DNA of 64,000 bases, taken from contig NZ_JADBEF010000001.1 of assembly GCF_014873535.1 (NCBI RefSeq), forward strand, positions 7,192,001 to 7,256,000, in the 5' to 3' direction. Shown here one piece after another: positions 28,393 through 36,647 of this stretch. Each line of letters opens with the position of its first letter. Position 1 is the first letter of the stretch. Source of the DNA: Nonomuraea africana (lineage in GTDB: Bacteria; Actinomycetota; Actinomycetes; Streptosporangiales; Streptosporangiaceae). Position numbers and translations under genes: made by a program. The notes beneath the pieces are model-generated. The model saw nothing but the letters and a program-made list of their open reading frames with translations. It made no database searches and was not told where the DNA came from.

Positions 28393-30003
28393 TTAACGCC
28401 GGCGTGCGACGCGGGCCTCGTCCCAGACGGGTTCGGGCGATTCGTACACTTTTCCATCCGCGCCGAACACCAGGAAGCGGTCGAAGTCGGCGGCGAACCA
28501 TCTGTCGTGGGTGACCGCGACCACGGTGCCGTCGAAGGCGTTCAGACCGTCCTGGAGCGCCTCGGCGCTGGCCAGGTCGAGGTTGTCGGTCGGCTCGTCG
28601 AGCAGCAGCAGCGTCGCGCCGGACAGCTCCAGCAGCAGGATCTGCAGGCGCGCCTGCTGCCCGCCCGACAGCGTCTCGAAGCGCTGGTCGGCGACCAGCC
28701 CCGCCAGCTCGTAGCGGGCCAGGATCTTCATGGCCTCGTTCTTGAGCCTGGCGTGCTCGGTCATGACGATCTCGCACGGCGTGCGCGCGTGCAGTTCGGG
28801 GCGGGCGTGGGTCTGCGCGAAGTGACCCGGCACGACGCGCGCGCCGAGCCTGGCGACGCCGGTGTGGCTGACCGGCTCCTCGGCGAGCAGGCGCAGGAAG
28901 TGGGACTTCCCCGAACCGTTCGAGCCGAGGACGGCGACCCGCTCGCCGTACCAGATCTCGAGATCGAAGGGCTTCATCAGCCCGGTGAGCTCCAGCTCCT
29001 CGCAGATGACGGCGCGCTTGCCCGTGCGACCGCCCCTGAGCCGCATGCTGATCCGCTGGTCGCTCGGCGCCACCTCGGGCGGGCCCGCCTCCTCGAACTT
29101 GCGCAGGCGCGTCTGCGCGGCGTGGTAGGCGGCGGCCATGCCGTCGTTGTACCTCGCCTTGTTCTTGAGCATGTTGACCAGCGCCTTGAGCTTGGCGTGC
29201 TCTTCGTCCCATCGCCTGCGCAGCTCGTCGAGGCGCGCGTTGCGGGCTCGGCGCGCCTCGGCGTACGTGGTGAACCCGCCGCCGTGGATCCAGATGCCGC
29301 CCGACTCGACGGTGACGATGCGGTCGGCGGCGTTGGCCAGCAGCTGGCGGTCGTGGCTGACGAGCAGGACCGTCTTGGGAGTCTCCCTCAGTTGCTGCTC
29401 CAGCCAGATCTTGCCGGGCACGTCGAGGTAGTTGTCGGGCTCGTCGAGCAGCAGTGTCTGGTCGGGACCGCGCAGCAGCGCCTCCAGGACCAGGCGCTTC
29501 TGCTCCCCGCCCGACAGCGTGGACGTCTCCCGGTACTTCACCCTGTCGTACGGCACGCCGAGCGCCGCGATCGTGCAGGTGTCCCAGAGCACCTCGATGT
29601 CGTAACCGCCCGCGTCGCTGTAGTCGGTGATCGCCTGGGCGTAGCGCATCTGGGTCTTCTCGTCGTCGCGCTCCATCATGGCCAGCTCGGCCTCGCCGAG
29701 CTTGTCGGCGGCCTGCCGTACGGCTGGAGGGGCGACGCTGAGCAGCAGGTCGTGCACGGTGCTGTCGTCTCGGACGCTGCCGATGAACTGGCGCATCACG
29801 CCCAGGCCTCCGGAGCTGGCCACGCTGCCCTCGACCGGCTGGAGGTCGCCGGCGACCAGGCGCATCAGCGTGGTCTTGCCCGCGCCGTTCGGCCCGACGA
29901 GCGCGGCCTTGACCCCCTCGCCGATGCGGAAGGACACGTCGTTGAGCAGCGGCCTGCCGTCAGGCAGGACGTAGGTGAGGTGCCCGACCTCGACGTGTCC
30001 CAT
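28393..30003 (-). CDS. ABC-F family ATPase (ribosome-associated type)
   Basis: 536 residues, two ABC domains, no TM. NBD1 Walker A is GPNGAGKT with signature LSGGEQKRLVLEALL and DEPDNYLDVP; NBD2 Walker A is GSNGSGKS with signature LSGGQQARLQ and DEPTDNLDL. The charged linker between them (RRARNARLDELRRRWDEEHAKLKALV) is the ABC-F P-site tRNA interaction motif region. Such proteins rescue or protect ribosomes; some confer antibiotic resistance, but that cannot be assigned here. The start ATG 30003 follows GGGAGGG. Confidence 0.92.
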   Translation of the reverse strand: MGHVEVGHLTYVLPDGRPLLNDVSFRIGEGVKAALVGPNGAGKTTLMRLVAGDLQPVEGSVASSGGLGVMRQFIGSVRDDSTVHDLLLSVAPPAVRQAADKLGEAELAMMERDDEKTQMRYAQAITDYSDAGGYDIEVLWDTCTIAALGVPYDRVKYRETSTLSGGEQKRLVLEALLRGPDQTLLLDEPDNYLDVPGKIWLEQQLRETPKTVLLVSHDRQLLANAADRIVTVESGGIWIHGGGFTTYAEARRARNARLDELRRRWDEEHAKLKALVNMLKNKARYNDGMAAAYHAAQTRLRKFEEAGPPEVAPSDQRISMRLRGGRTGKRAVICEELELTGLMKPFDLEIWYGERVAVLGSNGSGKSHFLRLLAEEPVSHTGVARLGARVVPGHFAQTHARPELHARTPCEIVMTEHARLKNEAMKILARYELAGLVADQRFETLSGGQQARLQILLLELSGATLLLLDEPTDNLDLASAEALQDGLNAFDGTVVAVTHDRWFAADFDRFLVFGADGKVYESPEPVWDEARVARRR

Positions 30004-30471
30004 GACGTTTCCCTCCCTGTGGCCCTCGCGCAGGCTATCCGGCTATGTCAGGGCCCGGCATCTGGATTTCGCTGTCGGACCGAGCTGCTCCTACGAGGGA
30101 CCGCCGTCTCCGGAACCGCCATGATCACTGGCAAGATCACGCAATGGCCCGATGCCTGCGACAGAGGGGTACCGCGCCCTGCGCGCAAGGGCCGGGCTGC
30201 TCGATGCGAGGCGACGCCCGAACCGCCGACCACGTAGCGGCTGGGGGCATTGAGCGGAATATCTTGATCAATGTAAAATATGATAGCGATATAAGCGGTG
30301 GGCGGAAAAGAAACTGTTCATCGTCCCACCGATGCCCAGGGGCTTTCCGAAGGCCTGACCCTTCCTTAGCGGGATCTGGATCGACACTCACAGGCCGGAA
30401 ATCTAGCGTGTTCAAGGATCGGTACTGGTAACTCGGTCAGATTAACCAACCATTTCGGAAAGGGGTTAATC
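30004..30471. other. 468-bp AT-richer intergenic region between divergent genes
   Basis: No convincing gene. Open frames here lack codon bias and start signals. About 30240-30330 is unusually AT-rich for this genome (ATATCTTGATCAATGTAAAA). It separates the abc-F gene from the small secreted-protein gene and probably contains both promoters. Confidence 0.5.
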
Positions 30472-30732
30472 ATGGTCAGAAACCTGTTCACCGCCGGCGT
30501 CATAGTGGCTTCGGCATTCGTCGCCCCGGTCACCATGACCGCCACACCTCTCCTCGCGCCGGCCAGCGCCGCAACATCGTCGCCGACGAGCACTGCCGAG
30601 AAGGCCGACTGGCACAGGGGGCCCACGTTCGGCAGTCGATCGGCATGCCGGTCATACGGGGAAGACCAGCGCTGGAACCGGTGGGAGTGCCGTCAGCACA
30701 ACGGTTCCTGGACCTACTGGTACTGGAACTAG
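30472..30732 (+). CDS. Small secreted aromatic-rich protein
   Basis: 86 residues. The start ATG 30472 follows GGAAAGGGG. A classical signal peptide (cleavage probably after ASA, about residue 33) releases a mature peptide of about 53 residues with two cysteines and a Trp/Tyr-rich end (WNRWECRQHN, WTYWYWN). No family recognised. The size, disulfide potential and aromatic tail resemble small exported effectors or cell-wall-binding peptides. An AT-rich upstream region and a downstream hairpin mark it as a single-gene transcript. Confidence 0.75.
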   Translation: MVRNLFTAGVIVASAFVAPVTMTATPLLAPASAATSSPTSTAEKADWHRGPTFGSRSACRSYGEDQRWNRWECRQHNGSWTYWYWN

Positions 30733-30772
30733 AGACCACCGACCCCGGTTTCCAGTAGCGCCGCGCAAGGTA

Positions 30773-30799
30773 ACCGCCGAACACCGGCTACTCGGCGGT
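30773..30799 (+). terminator. Hairpin terminator candidate
   Basis: An 8-bp stem ACCGCCGA/TCGGCGGT with an 11-nt loop lies 40 bp past the stop of the small secreted-protein gene. Confidence 0.45.
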
Positions 30800-30973
30800 G
30801 CCCGCCGTACGCCGTTTCGTCACCTAGGTAGCGCGTCAACGCCTCAGGGCTCAAGGCGGACGTGGTCACCGGTCTGGGCGCCTCCCCTCCTCTCCCAGGC
30901 GGCCTACCGGTTTCCAGGGGGCGGGCATGCGAGAATTCGCCGCCAGGAGCACCGACGGGACGGCGGGGTGGGC

Positions 30974-31789
30974 ATGAACGGACTCGAACCCACGGCGGAC
31001 GTGTCGGTGGGCGACTGGATAGCCGAAGGGCTGGGCGGGCCGCTCGGCACGGTCGGCTCGGTGGTGCCACGCGGCTTCGCGGCCTATGCCCGCATCCTGC
31101 ACCCGGTGGAGTTCGACGACGACGAGAGGCCGCCGGTGACGTGGGCGGAGGTCTGCATGCTCACGGGGCGCGTCCCGCACGCCCTGATGCAGTGGGCCGC
31201 CGTCGTCACCCCGGCGGCGGGGGCGGCGGTCGTGGCGGGACCGTCAGGGATATGGGAGGACGGGGACGTGCGGGTCGGCGATCTGGCTCCTGCCGCGCTC
31301 GGCGCGCTGATCGACGTCCTGGAGCCCGCAACCGGCGAGCAGGACTGCTTCCACGCCCTGTGGGAGGGCTGGGGCTGGGTGGACGGCAGCGGCGTGGCGA
31401 TCTTCAGCGTCAGTGACGACGGCCGCGTCGAGCGGGGTCCCGCGCCGGAGCCGGGCGTGCCCGCCGAGGTGTGGGCGCTACCCCGCCTGCGCCTTCCGGA
31501 CCGCGACTACCTGCTCTTCCGCGGGCCGTTGCGGGCGGCGCTCGACATGGGCTGGCAGGGGTCGCCGCTCGGGTTCGAGCCGCAGTCGCCCAGCCTGCTG
31601 TGGCCCGCCGACCGCTCGTGGTGCGTCGGCACGGAGATCGACTTCGACTCCACCCTCGTCGGCGGGTCCGCCGACCTCATCGCCGCCGTGCTGGCCGCAC
31701 CCGATCTCGAGGCGTGGCCCGTCGAACCCGACGACGACCTCAGCGCATCGGGCGACCTGATCAACCCCGCACCCGCGGTGGACGGCTGA
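30974..31789 (+). CDS. Actinomycete protein of unknown function
   Basis: 271 residues from ATG 30974 (GTG 30968 also possible). Soluble and acidic, with no signal peptide. It begins TADVSVGDWIAEGL and contains TVGSVVPRGFAAYARILHPVEF, VTWAEVCMLTGRVPHALMQWAAV, and late PLRAALDMGWQG and PSLLWPADRSWCVGTEIDFDSTLVGG. These blocks are typical of a family I have seen in Streptomyces and relatives without known function. Isolated gene. Confidence 0.75.
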   Translation: MNGLEPTADVSVGDWIAEGLGGPLGTVGSVVPRGFAAYARILHPVEFDDDERPPVTWAEVCMLTGRVPHALMQWAAVVTPAAGAAVVAGPSGIWEDGDVRVGDLAPAALGALIDVLEPATGEQDCFHALWEGWGWVDGSGVAIFSVSDDGRVERGPAPEPGVPAEVWALPRLRLPDRDYLLFRGPLRAALDMGWQGSPLGFEPQSPSLLWPADRSWCVGTEIDFDSTLVGGSADLIAAVLAAPDLEAWPVEPDDDLSASGDLINPAPAVDG

Positions 31790-31820
31790 CGCAGGAGCAC
31801 TCAGGGGGCGAAGTAGACCA

Positions 31821-32516
31821 TCACGAGCGCCACCATCGGCGGCGGTGCCCTCGCGGGATGGCCGGACGCCAATGGGCGAGCAGCAGGGCCACCCCCGCGA
31901 CCACGTACGGCACCGCCTGCGCAGAGGGCCAACGAGCGGCGGCGAGGACGGCCAGCAGGGGAACGGCCAGGAGGGCCACGAGGCGACGGCCGGTGAGGTG
32001 GGCGGCGGTCACGGCGACCGCGACGAGCACCGCCCAGAGGAACCCGGGGTCGAACACGAAGGCCGGGTCCCGATAGCCGGCCCCCAGAAAGCGGCCGGCG
32101 TCGCGCTCCCACGCCCAGGAGAGTGCGTGGACCAGGCGTTCCAGCTGTTCCCACGCTGTGGCGGCAACCGCGACCGCCCAGGCGAGGCCGGTGAACAGCG
32201 CGGGCCGCTCCCCACGGAAGCCGCGCCGCCACACCAGCGCCAGGACGACGAGTGCCGTCACGTGGCAGGCGATGGCGAACCAGGTCCCGTCGCCGGTCAC
32301 CAGCGTCTCCACCGCGAGCGCCACACAGGTCGCCGCCACACCCACGGGCCCCAGCAATCGGGGCGCCCACAGCGCCAGCCCACACAGGACGAACGGCAGC
32401 CACGGCACGTCCGGAAGCGGCGCCGGGGCGTACGCGAACCAGCCGAAGCTCGCGGCCGGAGGAAAGGCGTCCACCAGCGACGGGAGAGCGGACAGCAGGA
32501 TCGCGATCAGAGGCAT
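31821..32516 (-). CDS. Multi-pass membrane protein of unknown function
   Basis: 231 residues from ATG 32516 (GGTGG upstream); the frame is open to a TTG at 32549. Six to seven hydrophobic helices with short loops (PWLPFVLCGLALWAPRLLG, FAIACHVTALVVLALVWRRGF), a basic C-terminus (RPAIPRGHRRRWWR), and no recognisable catalytic motif. Convergent with the preceding unknown gene and divergent from the secreted DUF5005-like gene. Confidence 0.6.
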   Translation of the reverse strand: MPLIAILLSALPSLVDAFPPAASFGWFAYAPAPLPDVPWLPFVLCGLALWAPRLLGPVGVAATCVALAVETLVTGDGTWFAIACHVTALVVLALVWRRGFRGERPALFTGLAWAVAVAATAWEQLERLVHALSWAWERDAGRFLGAGYRDPAFVFDPGFLWAVLVAVAVTAAHLTGRRLVALLAVPLLAVLAAARWPSAQAVPYVVAGVALLLAHWRPAIPRGHRRRWWRS

Positions 32517-32552
32517 GCCCGCATTCCACCAGAAAGTCCTGGACAGCAAGTG

Positions 32553-32567
32553 ATCTGATGACTAGAA
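32553..32567. promoter_or_regulatory. Second copy of the FadR-type operator-like palindrome
   Basis: ATCTGATGACTAGAA matches the palindrome ATCTAATGATTAGAT at the local GntR gene in 12 of 15 positions. It lies 36 bp before the first gene of the plus-strand sugar operon. A wider GATCTG...CAGATC inverted repeat (32552-32580) overlaps it. Confidence 0.55.
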
Positions 32568-32602
32568 CTATTAACAGATCCCCCAGCCGATAAGGGGCTG
32601 CG

Positions 32603-33709
32603 ATGCGGCGTCTTCTGCTTTCCCTCGTCCTCGTCCTCGTCTCCCTGGCCGCTCCACCGGCCGTGGCGGCGGCGACCACCACCTGCGATCTGCCCACCTT
32701 CCGCGCCACCACCACCGATGCCAGGCTGACCGCCCTGTTCACCGCCCAGGGCAACGACAACAGCCGCACCGACGACTGGACCGGCGCCGACGGCACCTAC
32801 TCGGTGCGGCTCCCCGGCGGCAAGGAGCTGTGGATCTTCTCCGACACCTTCCTCGGCCAGGTCAACCCCGACGGCTCACGCCCGCCGGTCAGGGAGGAGG
32901 GCGGCACCACCGTCTTCCTCAACAACACCTTCGCCGTGGAGAGGGACGGCAGGCTGTCCACGATCTACGGCGGCACGTCCGAGGAGCCCAAGGCCGTGAT
33001 GCCGCCGCGGGACAAGGACCACTGGTACTGGGCGGGCGACGCGACCCTCGCGGGCGGCGTGGTCGAGGTGACCTACCAGGAGTACGAGCGGTACGGCCCC
33101 GGCGCGTGGGACTGGCGCTGGCACCGCAACGTGGTCGCCCGCTTCGCCCCCGGACGGCTTGACCGGCCGATCAGCGTCCACGACCTGCCCTCGGGGCACA
33201 AGGTTGCGTGGGCCTCGGGCATCCACAGGGACGGCCGCCACACCTACGTCTACGGCGTGGAGGACCTCGGCGCGACCAAGTACATGCACCTGGCCAGGGT
33301 GCGCGGCGCCAGCCTGCTCGGCAGCTGGGAGTACCTGAAGGCCGACGGCACCTGGTCGGCGAACGAGGCCGACTCCGCGCGGGTGATGGACGGCGTGGCC
33401 AACGAATACTCGGTCAGCCGGGTCAAGGGCGGCTACGTCCTGATCACGCATGACACGACCGAGATCCTGAGCGCCAAGATCGTCGCCTACACGAGCTGCA
33501 CGCCGTACGGACCGTTCACGAACAAGACCACCGTCTACACGACCCCGGAGACCGGCGGGAACATCTTCACCTACAACGCCCACGCGCATCCCGGGATCGC
33601 CGGGCCGGGGCTGGTGGTCTCCTACAACGTCAACAGCTTCGTCAACACCGACCACTACCGCGACGTGACGATCTACCGCCCGCGCTTCCTCGACCTGGTC
33701 TTCGAGTAG
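32603..33709 (+). CDS. Secreted beta-propeller glycosidase-like protein (DUF5005-type)
   Basis: 368 residues. Signal peptide about 1-23 (ends VAAA). The mature part looks like a five-bladed propeller: DDWTGADGTYSVRLPGGKELWIFSDTFLG, FLNNTFAV, WYWAGDATLAGGVVEVTYQEY, VSRVKGGYVLITHDT, YNAHAHPGIAGPGLVVSYNVN. The FSDTFLG and HP motifs are frequent in DUF4185/DUF5005 proteins and distantly resemble GH32/43 or GH130-like catalytic blades. First gene of the plus-strand operon and the only secreted enzyme candidate of the island. Start ATG 32603 after ATAAGGGG. Confidence 0.78.
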   Translation: MRRLLLSLVLVLVSLAAPPAVAAATTTCDLPTFRATTTDARLTALFTAQGNDNSRTDDWTGADGTYSVRLPGGKELWIFSDTFLGQVNPDGSRPPVREEGGTTVFLNNTFAVERDGRLSTIYGGTSEEPKAVMPPRDKDHWYWAGDATLAGGVVEVTYQEYERYGPGAWDWRWHRNVVARFAPGRLDRPISVHDLPSGHKVAWASGIHRDGRHTYVYGVEDLGATKYMHLARVRGASLLGSWEYLKADGTWSANEADSARVMDGVANEYSVSRVKGGYVLITHDTTEILSAKIVAYTSCTPYGPFTNKTTVYTTPETGGNIFTYNAHAHPGIAGPGLVVSYNVNSFVNTDHYRDVTIYRPRFLDLVFE

Positions 33710-33713
33710 AAGA

Positions 33714-34664
33714 GTGAGGCGCAACTGGGCCGCCAGGCTGCGGGAGATCACGATCGAGGGCATGCGCGCGCTCGTGCTGGAGAACGAGCACCTGCGCGTG
33801 ACCGTGCTGGCCGACAAGGGCGGCGACGTCGTGGAGTTCCTGCACAAGCCGTCCGACACCGATCTGGTGTGGCTCTCGCCCCAGGGGCTGCGCCGGCCGC
33901 TGCCCCCGCAGGCGGCCGACGACGTGGGCGCCTTCGTCGACCACTACGAGGGCGGCTGGCAGGAGGTCTTCCCGAACGGCGGCGCGCCCAGCGTCTACCG
34001 GGGCGCGCGGCTGGCCCAGCACGGGGAGGTCGCGGGGCTGCCGTGGTCGGTCGAGGTGCTGACCGACTCGGCCCGCGAGGTGGCGGTACGGCTGGCGGTG
34101 CGCACGCGGCGCCTGCCGTACCGGGTGGAGAAGACGTTCAGGCTCGCCTCGGGCACGGCCGCGCTGGAGGTCGAGGGGCGGGTCACGAACGAGGGTGCGG
34201 TGGCGCTGCACGCGATGTGGGGCCACCACCTCGCCTACGGCCGGCCGTTCCTGCGGCCGGGGGCGCGCATCAGGGTGCCCGAGGGGGTGACCGTGATCCC
34301 GCACGCCACGTCCATCGATCCGCAGGGACGGCGGGCCGCCGAGCTGTTCACGGTGCCGCCGCCCGGCTCGCCGAGCGACATCGTCTACCTGACCGGCTTC
34401 GACAAGGGCTGGTACGAGGTGGAGTCGCAGGTCGGGCTGCGCGTGGACTGGGACGCCACGGTCATGCCCTACTTGTGGCTGTGGCAGGAGCTCGGCGCCT
34501 CGACGGACTGGCCGTGGTGGGGCAGGGCGTACGTGGTGGGGCTCGAGCCGTTCTCCAGCATGCCCACCGACGGGCTGGCGGCGGCCGTGGACAACGGGAC
34601 GGCGATGCTCCTCGGCCCCGCCCAGTCGAGGACGTCGCGACTGCGCGTGGAGGTGATCGGGTGA
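33714..34664 (+). CDS. Aldose-1-epimerase-like protein (galactose mutarotase fold, DUF4432-like)
   Basis: 316 residues from GTG 33714, 4 bp after the preceding stop. The beta-sandwich mutarotase fold is suggested by LRVTVLADKGGDVVEFLHKP, EGGWQEVFPNGG, ALHAMWGHHLAYGRPFL, and LWLWQELGASTDWPWWGRAYVVGLEPFSSMP. It probably interconverts sugar anomers or binds a sugar; substrate unknown. Coupled to the following SDR by a GTGA overlap. Confidence 0.78.
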   Translation: MRRNWAARLREITIEGMRALVLENEHLRVTVLADKGGDVVEFLHKPSDTDLVWLSPQGLRRPLPPQAADDVGAFVDHYEGGWQEVFPNGGAPSVYRGARLAQHGEVAGLPWSVEVLTDSAREVAVRLAVRTRRLPYRVEKTFRLASGTAALEVEGRVTNEGAVALHAMWGHHLAYGRPFLRPGARIRVPEGVTVIPHATSIDPQGRRAAELFTVPPPGSPSDIVYLTGFDKGWYEVESQVGLRVDWDATVMPYLWLWQELGASTDWPWWGRAYVVGLEPFSSMPTDGLAAAVDNGTAMLLGPAQSRTSRLRVEVIG

Positions 34665-35425
34665 GCGAGTTCGAGGGCAAGGTGGCCCTGGTGACCGGCG
34701 GATCGCTGGGCATCGGGAAGGCGGTCGTCGAGCGGCTGGCCGCGGGCGGCGCGTCCGTGGTCTCCTGCGGTCGTGAAGCGGGGGACGGCAGCGCTCCCGG
34801 GGTCACCCAGGTGGCCGACGTGCGCGACGAGGGCCGGATGCGCGAGCTGGTCGACCTCGCCGAGCGCACGTACGGCGGGCTCGACATCGTGGTGACCTGC
34901 GCAGGCGTGCAGCGCTACGGCACGGTCGAGGACACGCCCGCCGAGGTGTGGGACGAGGTGCTCGACATCAACCTCAAGGGCGTCTTCCTGACCTGCAAGG
35001 CGGCCGTGCCCGCGCTGCGCAGGCGCGGCGGCGGGTCGATCGTGGTCATGTCGTCCGTGCAGGCCTTCGCCTCGCAGACGCAGGTGGCCGCCTACACCGC
35101 GAGTAAGGCCGCGCTGAACGGCCTGACCAGGGCGATGGCCCTCGACCACGCCCCCGACGGGATCAGGGTGAACGTGGTCTGCCCCGGCTCGGTGGACACC
35201 CCGATGCTGCGGTGGGCGGCCGACCTGTGGCGCGGGCCGCTGTCGCAGGAGGAGCAGGTCGCGCAGTGGGGCCGCACGCATCCGCTCGGGAGGGTGGCGC
35301 GGCCCGAGGAGGTCGCCGAACTGGTCGCCTTCCTCGCCGGGCCGCGCTCGTCGTTCATCACGGGGGCCGAGCACCGGGTGGACGGCGGCCTGCTCGCCCG
35401 CAACCCCGCCGCCCTGCCCGACTAG
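34661..35425 (+). CDS. SDR-family NAD(P)-dependent dehydrogenase
   Basis: 254 residues. It has the nucleotide motif TGGSLGIGKAV (about 12-22), the NNAG-equivalent TCAGVQRYG, catalytic Ser in VVMSSVQAF, YxxxK in YTASKAALNGLTRAMA, and the C-terminal FITGAEHRVDGG. A classical SDR. In this island it probably oxidises a free sugar to the lactone (inference). GTG 34661 overlaps the TGA of the mutarotase-like gene. Its stop lies two bases from the convergent dehydratase stop. Confidence 0.85.
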   Translation: MSEFEGKVALVTGGSLGIGKAVVERLAAGGASVVSCGREAGDGSAPGVTQVADVRDEGRMRELVDLAERTYGGLDIVVTCAGVQRYGTVEDTPAEVWDEVLDINLKGVFLTCKAAVPALRRRGGGSIVVMSSVQAFASQTQVAAYTASKAALNGLTRAMALDHAPDGIRVNVVCPGSVDTPMLRWAADLWRGPLSQEEQVAQWGRTHPLGRVARPEEVAELVAFLAGPRSSFITGAEHRVDGGLLARNPAALPD

Positions 35426-35426
35426 C

Positions 35427-36647
35427 TCACGGCGCCGCGTAGGGGTCGGCGAAGCGCTCATTCGGCACCTGGGCGTACCAGCCGGGCCGCCCTGGGTCGC
35501 GGTCGTAGGGGTAGCCGCCGAGCTCCTTGTAGAGCTCGGCGTAGCGGGCCAGCCGCTCCCTGTCCAGCCGCACCCCGAGCCCCGGCCCCTCCGGTATTGC
35601 GATGCGCCCGTCGCGGTAGGCCAGCTTGCCGCCCACGATCACGTCGTCGCGCAGCTGGTGGTAGTGGGCGTCGGCGGCGTAGGTGAGGTTGGGCAGCACG
35701 GCCCCCAGGTGCAGCATGGTCGCCAGCTGGATCCCCAGCTCGCCGGAGGAGTGCACCGCCACCCCTAGCTGGAAGGTCTCGCACACCCCCGCCGCCTTGA
35801 GGCAGGGCCTGATGCCGCCCCAGAACGTCGTGTCGAGCAGCACGACGTCCGCGGCGCGGCGCAGCACGTTGGAGGCGAGCTGCTCGAAGTTCACGACGAC
35901 GGTGTTCGTCGCCACCGGCACCCTGACCTGCTCGCGGACCAGCCGCAGACCCTCGAGACCGAAGACGGGGTCCTCGAGGTAGTCGTTGTCCAGCCCCTCG
36001 ATCGCGCGGCCGAAGCGCAGCCCCTCGGCCATGGACAGCACCGCGTTCGGGTCGTAGCGCAGCCGGTCGCCGGGGAAGGCGGCGGCCAGCGCCCGGTAGC
36101 ACTCCAGCTCGTAGTCGGGAGGGAACACCCCGCCCTTCAGCTTGTGGACGGTGAACCCGTGCGCCCGCTTCAGCTCCCTGGCGTGCTCGACGAGCTGGTC
36201 GGGGGTGCGCACCTCGGCGAAGCCCTCGCCCTCGTACCGGAAGAAGAGGTAGGAGGCGAACGGCACCTCCGCGCGGAGCGTGCCGCCCAGCAGGTCGTGG
36301 ACGGGCACGTCGAGGTGCTGGCCCATGAGGTCGAGGCAGGCGAACTCCAGAGCGGCCAGCAGCTGGGTGCGGTTGTTGTAGAGCGACGCCGTCGGATTGG
36401 CGATCTTGAAGCGCAGCGCCTCCAGCTGGAAGGGGTCGTGCCCCGCCAGGTACGGCAGGAGCGCGCGGAAGGCCGCCTCCGCGCTCTCTCCCCCGCCGCC
36501 CATCTCGCCGAGCCCGACCAGGCCGTTGTCGGCCTCGACCTCGACGATCGTCCTGACGAAGCGGCCCCAGTGGGCGCCGTTGCTGTGCCGCAGCGGCGCC
36601 TCGAGGGGAACGGCGACCGTCGTGGCCCGGATGTCAACGATCTTCAC
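35427..36647 (-). CDS. Enolase-superfamily sugar-acid dehydratase (glucarate dehydratase-like)
   Basis: 406 residues from GTG 36647 (GGGGGA upstream). Catalytic features of the glucarate dehydratase subgroup: KLKGG (second-strand Lys pair), YDPNAVLS metal Asp, LEDPVFGLEG Glu, TNTVVVNFEQL Asn, and the His of AVHSSGELGIQ. It should dehydrate an aldonate or aldarate to a 2-keto-3-deoxy acid. The start overlaps the mannosidase stop by 14 bp; it is the last gene of the minus-strand sugar operon. Confidence 0.85.
   Translation of the reverse strand: MKIVDIRATTVAVPLEAPLRHSNGAHWGRFVRTIVEVEADNGLVGLGEMGGGGESAEAAFRALLPYLAGHDPFQLEALRFKIANPTASLYNNRTQLLAALEFACLDLMGQHLDVPVHDLLGGTLRAEVPFASYLFFRYEGEGFAEVRTPDQLVEHARELKRAHGFTVHKLKGGVFPPDYELECYRALAAAFPGDRLRYDPNAVLSMAEGLRFGRAIEGLDNDYLEDPVFGLEGLRLVREQVRVPVATNTVVVNFEQLASNVLRRAADVVLLDTTFWGGIRPCLKAAGVCETFQLGVAVHSSGELGIQLATMLHLGAVLPNLTYAADAHYHQLRDDVIVGGKLAYRDGRIAIPEGPGLGVRLDRERLARYAELYKELGGYPYDRDPGRPGWYAQVPNERFADPYAAP

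Noticed and set aside
30137..30415. A minus-strand open frame of 92 codons before the small secreted-protein gene
   Set aside because: No SD and non-native codon use; the region is more likely promoter DNA.
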